From NCBI RefSeq assembly GCF_040802235.1, contig NC_133161.1:12975001-13039000 (forward strand): a stretch of DNA of 64,000 bases, written 5' to 3'. Each line of letters opens with the position of its first letter. Position 1 is the first letter of the stretch. The notes beneath the pieces are model-generated. The model saw only the letters and a list, made by a program, of their open reading frames with translations. It did no database searches and had not been told where the DNA came from. The translations under genes were made by a program, and so were the position numbers. Of the stretch, positions 30,603 through 39,478 are shown one piece after another. This stretch comes from Manis javanica. Lineage: Eukaryota; Chordata; Mammalia; Pholidota; Manidae.

Positions 30603-31759
30603 TGTTGTCAGGCAGCTGCATCTGGGGAAGTCTCTCCCTGCGCACTGGGTGAAACCTCAGCCTCGACGGGGGAGGGTTCTTGACTCTGATTGAGAAAGAA
30701 TTCTCAAGCAGGTCAGGCTAATGTAGGTAAGGAAGGAATTCATGAAAGCAAGAGTAGAAGCAAATGTCAGCAGGTGCGCAGGCAGCAGAGAGCAAGGAAG
30801 AACACAAGGAGGAAAGGGAAGCCCTTTGAACTTCTGCTCGGCACTGGGCAAATCCTCGCCAACTCCTACAGCCCGGGTCACCTGGCATCCGGTGTCCGCT
30901 TGAATCTGCATGGTGTGGGGACTAAGCCCCCACCACCCCAGGATTTGGGGGAGCCACAGAGCACTGGAGGGAGGGAGATTATGTTCTGAGAACCTCCCAA
31001 AGCAAAGAAAGGAGGTTTTCGGGCAGGCCGCTAAAGAGCACGGTCTCAGGGCTGCAGTCCTGTCCTGGCCGCCCAGGTGACGGGAACTTGCAAGCCAGAT
31101 CAGAGCTCTTAGTAGCCCTTCCCCACTTGTCTGAAGTAGAACAGAGACGACTTGTGCTTACGTCTAGGAAACAGAATGAAATAGCAAAGTAACAAAGACA
31201 CTTACACTGGAAGAGCACAGAGACAAAATGCAATTAAGAGAGAAGGTTTTATTTGAGGCAAAAAGTACCCACTTAGAGAAAGGGAAGTGTGGGCAGCCTC
31301 CGCATGGAGGTGTGCTTGAGGGCTTAGGATTCTGGCTTTCGGGAATGGGGCAAAGGGCAGGGGTGGGGGGGAGCTGTGAGCATAGGCTTGACATGTGGTC
31401 TTACGATGTCTGTCTCTGGTGAGAGACATTATGTCACCCTCCACAGTCTGCCTCTAGATACTCTGTAAGATAAACTTAACACAAGGAATTTCTTGATCCC
31501 ATTCTTCTCTAAGATAGTGATTACCCTCAAGCCCTGCGGAACATTTCATTCAGGACTACTTGCCCTGCCTTACAACAGGGTCAGTCATTGGCTAATTACC
31601 CTAAAATATGTTAGGAATCTTACTTCCTAACTCTCTGGTTTTTAAAATGGAATCTTAGTCTTAACATGGAGTCCCTCTGCTTCTTACTATACTATTTATA
31701 TGGCAACATTTTTAGGAAAATTAATCATGATGTTTGTCCCATGTCCCTGCCCTCCCTCA
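30603..31759 (-). mobile_element. Solo ERV1-type LTR, minus strand
   Basis: Starts TG (30603) and ends CA (31759), with 4-bp duplications aaag at 30599-30602 and 31760-31763, the size typical of ERV1. On the minus strand the U3 side is 31759 down to about 31255, AATAAA is at plus 31248-31253 (TTTATT), and a long R/U5-like stretch runs to 30603. No gag, pol or env frames lie inside, so it reads as one LTR of 1157 bp left after LTR-LTR recombination; a composite of two LTR pieces is the alternative, as the part after AATAAA is unusually long (about 645 bp). Confidence 0.7.
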
Positions 31760-31815
31760 AAAGGGTGAACTTTATGATAATGTGAATTATATTTCAATTT
31801 AAAATAAAAGACAAG
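31760..31815 (+). repeat. L1 tail, right part
   Basis: aaagggtgaactttatgataatgtgaattatatttcaatttaaaat: the usual continuation of the L1M end broken at 30602. Confidence 0.8.
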
Positions 31816-32829
31816 ACCAGCCACAGGGGGCCAAGGGGAAGTAGAGCTTGGGGTGGGGGAACAGACTGAGCCTGCAGCTGCCTGAGGTCATGGGGCCTCA
31901 TGAGCTGCAGAAAGTGGAAGCAGCCCCCACACCCTCAGCAGGAGAGCCCCCGAGTCTTGATGTTCAGCCCAGAGGCTGGGGGTTGGGACCATTGTCACAG
32001 CAACTCCTGAGGCTAATAACTACCCCAGACGTGGGGGCACAGTTCCTTGTGACTATGGAAGACTGCCCATTAGAGAAGCCCATTTGCCCTGCAAAAGCTG
32101 AGTGCACTGCCCGCAGGACCTCGGGAGGCGGGGGTGCGGAGTGCATGCTCTGTACACACAACTCGCAACAGCACCGCCCGGACCGATCCTCTTCCCAGAG
32201 ACGTGTCAACCACCCCACCCGCACTTCCGACACATCTCCGGACCTTGGCATTGCTTCCAGCCCAGGAAACCCGCAACAGCTCATAGGCTGGGAGGGCCAG
32301 CCCTCCCTCCTTCGCAGGCTGCCCGTGCCCCAGGCCCCCTACCATCCCCACACTGGGGGCTTGTCGCCAGTGTCACACAAGGACACTTTGTCCTCTGCAA
32401 GGTAGACCAGGACGGACATCAGCTTCATTCTTCCAAAAAGAGAAATGAGAAAGCCGGGGTGGGGCGGGTTTGTCTACTTTTCCCCTTCTGTAGTGGCTAC
32501 ACAAGGCCATTTCAAATGCTTTTGCACCGTGTTGGGAAGGAAAGACCGGGGCCTAAGATGGGGGAGAGAGGTGCCCACAGCCCTCCAAGGCCTGCAGAGC
32601 CCAGGGTCAGGAGGACAGGTGCCTGAGGGGGGTGCATGTACTTGGTCTTTTTTTTTTAATGCTGAAAAATGGTGATCTGTTCTGAAGCTTCTTCAAAGCA
32701 GCTTCCCAGTACCATCACATGGTGCTGGGAAAAGTGGTTTTCCATATGGAAAAAGAAGAAAATTGGTCCCCCTACCTCAGACCATGCACACAAATTAATT
32801 CCAGGTCACCAACAAAATATGTCAACCAT
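31816..32829. other. Intergenic, GC-rich, no gene seen
   Basis: Overlapping chance frames on both strands (31848-32626) with no recognised domain or splice pattern. Confidence 0.45.
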
Positions 32830-32960
32830 TAGAGCATAGGTTCTGGGTTTGAAGTCTGGCTGCCCTCACTAGTGTGGGACCCGGAGCAAGTTACTGCCTT
32901 CTCTGCCTCCGAGGAGAGTTTCCTCCTCTATAAAATTGAAATAAAAAATAGAGCTTTTAT
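32830..32960 (+). repeat. MIR fragment
   Basis: ttagagcataggttctgggtttgaagtctggctg...gcaagttactgcc...cctcctctataaaattg fits MIR sense. Confidence 0.75.
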
Positions 32961-34334
32961 AAGCTTCACATTAGTTAATATTTTTAGATATTAGAAATGG
33001 TAAGCACTATTTAAGTGCTTGTAAAAACAAATCAAAATGTAAAAAGCTAAATCCATCACTTTTAGAAGACCATATGGGAGACTCTGACCTTAAGGTGGGG
33101 AAGTTCTTCAACAAGACACAAAAAGGACAAACTGCAAAGTAAAAGACTGATAAATTTGAATATAGTAAACACCGAGGAGGAGATCTGGGCTCAAGGGACC
33201 ATAAAGTGTGGAGAAGCGACTGGGAAATGTCTGGGGAAGCGAAGATAAAGGTTCTGTCAGCAGACTTGGATACGCTGCCTGCTCTCAAGGCTGACTGTCC
33301 AGCTCCTGGGATGTGAGGTGCTCCTCCCTGTCTGGTGTGGGAGAGGGGGGCACCCGCACAAGGAAACCGGGGCCCTGCTTTTGGGCGGATAAGCGGTGGG
33401 AGGGCAGAGAACTGTTCCTGCATCTGTTGAGTCTCATTGCCTTCAGCTCAAAATAATCCTTATACGAAAATGGCATATTTGGCGGTGGCATATACTGATC
33501 CCCTTCAGTTTAGACTGTGCACGTGTGTTGTGAGTGGTTTTACACACTCTTCTGTTGGCTGATACACACACCTCCATGTGTGCACATGGCCAAAGAGGAA
33601 AAAGTCATCATCTGCCTAGCGTGTTATGTGCCAAGCCCAGCAGATGGACATCTCACCGGCAGACAGATCATATCCTGGCCTCACCTAGGGAGGGGAAGGA
33701 GATTTATTCCAGCCATCACTCCAAATTCTTACCTGTCCTCAAGGGAGCTCCTGGCACTGGAGGGGCCGTGGAGTATGGGAGAGAGCGAGGCACAGAGGGG
33801 CCTCACACAGCCCTGCCTCCATGCTGCTGCTGTGCACCTTGGGCGCATCTCACCTACTGCCCTCGTGTGTCCCCATGTGGAAAACGGGAGAAGAGGTCCT
33901 TTCTGACCCCAGGCTTGGCTGACTCCTGGAGCACCTGTGGCTTCCCACCCCTGAGAGGTGTGGCCTAGGCACCTGGTCAGGGCCAGATCCCAGGGCCCCC
34001 AGCTGATGGGGCCACTAGGCAGATGCGAGGGGAGGGAGGCGTTGGAGCCTGTGGCAAGACAGATGGTGGGTGAGGAGGGAGGAGACAGGGAACTATAGCC
34101 CAGGTCTCCAGGCACTAACAGCGGGGCTGATCTTAAAGTCAGAGCATTCCTCAATTAGTCTTACCAGCTATTTATAGCTCGTCCGCCTCCTTACTTGGTA
34201 ACTACCGGGTGCTGGGTCTCCTCTCCTGGTGGTGTCTGCCTTCCTAATGAGCAGGGCAGGCTCCTGGTGAAGCTCTGGCTCACGCAGCGCTTCACACAGA
34301 ACAGGCAGTCAATCGTGTAGGCCTAATCTATTCC
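32961..34334. other. Intergenic, nothing recognised
   Basis: No gene. Minus-strand and plus-strand frames of 128-144 codons in 33000-34154 match no family. Confidence 0.45.
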
Positions 34335-34830
34335 AAACTCTCCTAAATCCATGCATTTTTTTATTTTACTTGTGTTGTTACATATAAAATTTACCATTTT
34401 AGTGATTTCTAAGTGTACAGCACCTTAGTGTTTTGTATATCTACCTTGTTGTGCAACCATCACCACCTTCCCACTCCAGAACTTTCCGCCATCTACAACT
34501 GAAAGTTTGCGCCCATTAAAGAACTCCCCGTTCTCGCCTCCCCCTGGCCACTGACAACCTTTATTCTACTTTCTGTCTCTATAGATCTAACTAGTCTAGG
34601 CCCCTCATGTAAGTGCAATTATGCAGCATTTGTCCTTTTGTGGCTGGTGCATTTCACCGAGCATAAAGTCCTCAAGGTTCATCCATGGTGGAGCATGTGT
34701 CAGAATTTCATTCTATTTCAAAGGAATATTCATTCATTGTATGTATATGCCACATTTTGTTTATTTATTCTTCTGTAGATGGACGTTTGGGCCACCCCAT
34801 ACATTTTAACATTTCCAATGTAGTGCTGGA
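34335..34830 (-). repeat. Old L1 fragment, antisense
   Basis: Reverse L1 text: acatataaaatttaccattttagtg, gttgtgcaaccatcacc, ctttctgtctctatagat, tgcagcatttgtccttttgtgg, gttcatccatggtgg. Confidence 0.85.
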
Positions 34831-35429
34831 ACCAGAATTCCACTACCAGATTATAATCAAGCAGAATCAGCCAGCTTTCGAGTTAAATCCTACAGCCTTT
34901 CATCAATTTAGCTGAGTCTGGTGACCAAGAGAGAATATTTTATGACAAATTGCATCTTCTTGGGGGTTCCTGGGCTCATGAGATGGTTGTCCCTGAATCT
35001 CCTACTAGATTGAGTTCCAAAGAAGAAACGCAGAGAACCGGCAGGCAAAGCGTTGGATGGAAGCAGAGCAATTATGGGGGCAGAAAAGGCTTGGGTGTAA
35101 ACTCTAGAGAGGGTACCTGGGATAAAAATAAAGCAAAAGGAATAGGCCACTGAGGATGAGGGTGTGTAACGCTGGAGGTCAGGGTGGTCCATGGATTTCA
35201 AAGCACACGGCACTATGATCTGGCTTGGGGTAGAGAGACGGCAGGGCAGATGCCAACGTCCCTGATGAATTGTAAGGACCTGTTTACTTGATTCAGTTAA
35301 CAGGGTTGATTTGTTTTCAAGAACAGCTTGTGTGTAGAGACCTTGTGTGGGCTTGGAAACATCCCAGGTAGAAAGATAGATAACAACGGCAGAGCTGGCA
35401 GCTTCCGGACCCCACGCGACCTTGCCTCC
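34831..35429. other. Intergenic, nothing recognised
   Basis: Part of a 251-codon minus-strand frame (34908-35663) that matches no family. Confidence 0.45.
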
Positions 35430-36330
35430 ACTGCTGGAGTGCGATCTGACCAACTGCGTCAGTGTCCTGTCCCAAACCTTCCAGGGGCTCCCCACGGTCT
35501 GCAGGACCAAGTCCAACTCCTCCCTGACCCCACCCCACCTCCAGCTGGCTGCAACATGCCCCTTCCTGCCTAGGACTTGTTGTTCCAACAGTGAAGGCAG
35601 AACTGCTTCCAGCTTCCCTCCTACACTCCACGCCTGAGCTTCTGCAGTCTGTGGCAAGGGCACAGGGTGAGCTCAGCTCCCTTAATGCTCAGCTCATATT
35701 GCACCTTCCCTGCTGCCCCCACTTCCACCCAGTCAGGCTTACAGGCTACTTCTCTGAGTTCTAGCAGCACCTGGCAGATGCCTCTCTATTGTGCATTTGG
35801 GCTCACCTTCCCCTCTTAGGTTGGAAGTTCCCAGGGACAGGTGCTGTTTCTTCTTATCTTTGTATCCCCCATCCATTCATTCATTTACTCACTGTCACAT
35901 AATTACTGAATTGCAGTGATGTGCCAGACTCTGTTCTAGTTGGAATGAATGCATGCTTCGGGGCTGGGCCTTCTTGTCATTCATTCATTCTATGCATGTT
36001 GAGTGTGAGAGACACTCAGTACAGGTCCCTACTCACCCCTCTAGCTTCACCTCTAGAGGTGCAACAATGAACAAATACAGATATGGTTCCTGATCTCAAG
36101 GGTTTACGAGAAGACAGACATTCAAATAATCATACACAAAGGTCACGTTGTCATCATGACAGACATTATGAAAGACAAGGAACTGGAGTGTGAGAGTGGG
36201 TCACAGGGCATTGGACCTGGTCAGGAGCCTAGAGAACATCTCCCTGGAAAGTAGCATTTGAGCTGAGATCTAAGGAGAGGAGGAGCAGCAGTTCAGAAAC
36301 AGGAAGCTACATGTGCTAAGCCTTGAGTCG
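35430..36330 (+). repeat. L2 copies, sense
   Basis: 35430-35890 fits the L2 3' region (ttccaggggctccccacggtctgcaggaccaagtccaactcc..., ttggaagttcccagggacagg...tctttgtatccccc). 35890-36330 fits an upstream L2 segment (tgccagactctgttctagttg, aacaatgaacaaatacag, tggttcctgatctcaag, ctccctggaaagtagcatttgagctgagatc). Two pieces in swapped order, so two insertions or one rearranged copy. Confidence 0.7.
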
Positions 36331-36871
36331 TATATTGGTTAGAAATGTTTTTGGCTCCAAGAAACAGATAATCTGATGGCTAGTGGCTTAACCAAATTGA
36401 GTTATTTTTTTCCCTCAAGAAGTGTGGAGGCGGTGGCTGCCAACACCGGTCCTGCTGCTCCACGCCACCGTTAAGGGGCCCGGCTCATTCTGTTCTCCGC
36501 TCCACCGTCTTCTGTGTGTTGCTTCTTGTTCTCAGGCTTGTTCGCCTGCCTATCAACCCAGCTCCAGACGTCAGGATGGTTTTCAAAGGCGGGGAGCCGG
36601 GAGGGCCCAGGGGATCCTGTCTCTTACCCAGGATATCTTTTGCAGAAGCTGCCCTGCAATTTTCTCTTACAGCTCATTGGCCAAGCTGATCATACAGCCA
36701 TTTCCTGCTGCCCAGGATGCCAGAAAGCCAGTACGTGTTTGGCAAGGGGAGAAGATTGGGAATGGTTTGAGATAACCATTGGGGGGAGAAGGCAAGGCTC
36801 TAGAGGGAGTTCTAGAAACTGAGCAAAGGGAGGTTTGTTGAGATGTGGAGCTAGAGGGGAGAGTAGGGGGC
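36331..36871. other. Intergenic, unassigned repeat-like
   Basis: 36340-36740 (ttggttagaaatgtttttggctccaagaaacag...) looks like an old interspersed element that I cannot name. Confidence 0.4.
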
Positions 36872-36965
36872 ATATTACTTGGCTAGGGCTGCCATAACAG
36901 AGTACTGCAGACTGGGCAACCGAAATTTATTGTCTCAGTTCTGGAGGCCAGAAGCCCAAGCACTT
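36872..36965 (+). repeat. MaLR-type LTR start
   Basis: ttggctagggctgccataacagagtactgcagactgggcaaccgaaatttattgtctcagttctggaggccagaag is the well-known opening of MaLR LTRs; the rest is missing. Confidence 0.7.
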
Positions 36966-38429
36966 CTATAGTAAGTTAGAAGGCAAATACTATGTAATAA
37001 AGAAAAACAGCAGCATAAGGAGATTAAGGATACAGGGGGTGAGGGGTGAGGAAACAGGTTGCAATATTTTAAAGGGCAATCAGAAGAGAAACCGAAATTT
37101 GAGAATTTCTTGTTGAGATTTGGCAAAAACTGGGGAAGCTCGCCAGTGATGAGGTTCCCAGCAGAAAGAGGGACCACGAATGCAAAGAGGGTAACTAGTA
37201 TGTAGGGTCAGCATGAGGCCAGCGTTCTTGGAAACAGGTGAGAAAGGGGCAGAGGAGAGTTGAAGTCTCAGACAGTAGAGAAGCCTCATCACCTAGGGCC
37301 TAGCAAGGACTTAACCCTACTTGGAGGACTTTGAGCAGAAAGTGACATGATCACTCTGGCATCAGGGTCTAGCTGAAAGATCTAAAATTCAGAACGCAGC
37401 TTGGTTTGGGCACATGTGGGTAGCCCTGGGCCCCATCCTCCTTCCATCTTAGGACCAGGTATGTATTATTTCTGAAGTTGAGGCCCAGTGCCTTTCTGTG
37501 TGTGTCACTGAGATACAGTTCTTTAATGACCTCAAATGACTGCACCAAGGGCTCTGAGCTGGGCACCAGTGCTTCCAGGTGAGGGAGAGAAAAGAATCCA
37601 TAATTTACAGGAGCATTTTCCTAAAATAGAAGAAGTGCTTTAAGTTGAAGTGACCCTTTTTCTTAACATAAAAAAAGTTCATTTACTTCCCCACCTCTCA
37701 TTTTTGGAAAACAATTTATTGCTTGACTGATAAAACCTAACAGATAAAAACTACCAGGAATACATCTGTAGGCCAACAAAGTTAATCCCATTAACTTACT
37801 GCAGCAGGAGAGACCACTGCAGCCAAGGAATGGGAGGCATCTTGGGAAGGGCAGTAGAGAGGGATGGTCCTCTCCCAGGGAGGGTGAGGGGAGCTGGCAG
37901 GGTGATTCTGGGGAGGCACAAGCAGAAGGGGAGACCAGCCCCAGATTAAGTGCTGTCATGAGGTAGGGCAGTTTAGGAGCTGGGTGTCTCAGAAATTTCT
38001 GTGAGGCAGGAGACAGACATGGAATGGGACTGGGAAGACATGAGTGAAAGCTGTAATTATTCAAAAGAAGAGGATTGTTAGTTTTAGTGCAGCCATGGCA
38101 TGGCCTTGGGAGAAACATTGTTTTCTGTTGGCTTTGGCGCTCTCCTTGTTTGTTTCGGTTAGGTACATTGTGGTCTGATTATCAGTGGGGTGGAATTTCA
38201 CTTTCTCAAAGTAGAGACTATAAAAAAGCAAATTAAGGGTATATAGAAAGCTGCCTATGGAAGCTCAGAAACTTAACATGCAGCATCCGAGAGGACAGTG
38301 GGTATCAGTAGAGAAATAGCATCATATACATGTTAATTTTCAGTTTTACAAATAACTCTTAGAAACTGGGATATTCCGGACATCTTTTGTTCTCTCTTAA
38401 GGACTGACTGTAGTGTGAAAGCACAGTGC
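36966..38429. other. Intergenic, nothing recognised
   Basis: No gene or repeat family assigned. Confidence 0.45.
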
Positions 38430-38520
38430 TAAGGGTTTTCCATGGATTCTCATTTAATTTTCACAATCAACTCTGGGGGAGGTACTACTATTATTATTTT
38501 TAATTATTATTGTTGTCATC
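38430..38520 (+). repeat. MIR fragment
   Basis: gtgctaagggttttccatggattctcatttaattttcacaatcaactctgggggaggtactactattatt: MIR middle part. Confidence 0.75.
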
Positions 38521-38684
38521 ATTATTGTTTTATAGAGGGGAAAAAGGAATACTAAAAGCTCAAAGACACTTAGTTACGAATGGAAGAAGCCAGGAGGTAC
38601 CGGAGACAAAGAGGTTCCAGAGCCTTTGCATAGCCACCATGCTTATTCTCTTGGGCTTAGAGATCACACCTCTGACTAGAGGAA

Positions 38685-38895
38685 CAAGAGAGAACATTTT
38701 TTACTATGTACCAGGCGCTAGGCTCAGTGATATCATATAATCCTCACAGCGGTTTAATGAATTAGGGCCTACTCTTATTCCCATTTGAGAGACAAAGAAA
38801 CTGAGGTTCAGAGAGAATGGGTATCTAGCTCAAGATCATACAGATAGTAATTGGTAGAGCCAGTCAATGGGAAAGTCTAAATTCAAACCCAGGAC
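38685..38895 (+). repeat. MIR, nearly full length, next to the MKRN1 promoter
   Basis: ttttactatgtaccaggcgctaggctcagtgatatcatataatcctcacagc...cccatttgagagacaaagaaactgaggttcagagag...agctcaagatcatacagatagtaattggtagagcc...attcaaacccagg follows the MIR consensus almost throughout. It ends about 60 bp before the CpG island. Confidence 0.88.
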
Positions 38896-39015
38896 CCAAA
38901 TCTGCACCCCTTCCCCAAGCTTCTGCCAGAAGTACCGCAACCCAGAATTGCGGACTTTGCCTTCCCAGAGGCGGAGCCTGGGCGCAGCAGGGGGGGGGGC
39001 TCCCTCGGCGGAGCT

Positions 39016-39065
39016 GTCCCCGCCCCGCCCCTCCCCGGCCGTCGCCGCCCCGCCCCTCCTCGGCC
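39016..39065 (+). repeat. 25-bp GC-box unit, duplicated
   Basis: Units 39016-39040 and 39041-39065 differ at two bases; each carries ccgccccgcccctcc, an overlapping Sp1/KLF site pair. A third partial unit (gtccccgcc) starts at 39066, and the CCAAT box follows at 39076. Confidence 0.85.
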
Positions 39066-39075
39066 GTCCCCGCCA

Positions 39076-39083
39076 CCAATCAG
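39076..39083 (+). promoter_or_regulatory. MKRN1: CCAAT box (NF-Y)
   Basis: CCAATCAG, the preferred NF-Y core and flank, in the CpG island about 220 bp before the ATG and just after the duplicated GC-box units. Confidence 0.65.
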
Positions 39084-39152
39084 AGAGCGCCAGGGGCGGG
39101 CCGCGGGCGCTCGGGCTCCGGCCGGCAGTTGGAGCCGCGAGAGGGTTCGGAG

Positions 39153-39254
39153 ATGCGACGCGGCGCGGAGGGGAGCGAACGAGAGCCTCGGGTCTCCTTC
39201 CCCTCCCTCGCCTCGCCACCTTCTCCTCCCCGCGGCCGGGCCGGAACTATGTGA
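39153..39254 (+). other. Upstream ORF of MKRN1, ending in ATGTGA
   Basis: ATG at 39153, 33 codons, TGA at 39252-39254, 42 nt before the MKRN1 ATG. The last sense codon is itself ATG, so ATGTGA (39249-39254) is also a start-stop minimal ORF with A at -3. It only matters if transcription starts upstream of it, which I cannot see. Confidence 0.45.
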
Positions 39255-39256
39255 TC

Positions 39257-39269
39257 CCGGAAGTTCCGG
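39257..39269. promoter_or_regulatory. MKRN1: Back-to-back ETS cores in MKRN1 5' region
   Basis: CCGGAAGTTCCGG: a CCGGAAGT ETS/GABP consensus whose mirror strand gives a second GGAA core. It lies 28 bp before the start codon. Paired sites of this kind are typical GABP targets at TATA-less start sites. Confidence 0.5.
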
Positions 39270-39296
39270 TGCCATTGCTGTGTGGGATAAACAGTA

Positions 39297-39478
39297 ATGG
39301 CGGAGGCTGCAGCTCCCGGAACAACAGCCACAACAGCAGGAGCGGCAGCGGCGGCGGTGGCAGCGGCCTCCCCCACCCCTATCCCCACAGTCACCTCCCC
39401 GTCCCCGGTGGCGGGCGGAGGGGGAGCCGGCAGCGACGGCGGCGGCGGCGGCGGCTGGACTAAGCAGGTCACCTGCCG
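39297..39478 (+). CDS. MKRN1: MKRN1 exon 1 (coding part)
   Basis: Starts [20 protein letters not shown] and ends GGWTKQVTC plus two bases of Arg. It holds only the first Cys (C60) of the first CCCH finger. A GGC run at about 39435-39453 codes the Gly tract, and an Ala-rich stretch precedes it; both are likely to vary in length. Donor gtgaga. Confidence 0.95.

Noticed and set aside
34908..35663. 251-codon minus-strand open frame in the spacer
   Set aside because: Its left end overlaps unassigned spacer and its right end an L2 copy; no domain, no splice or promoter signals.
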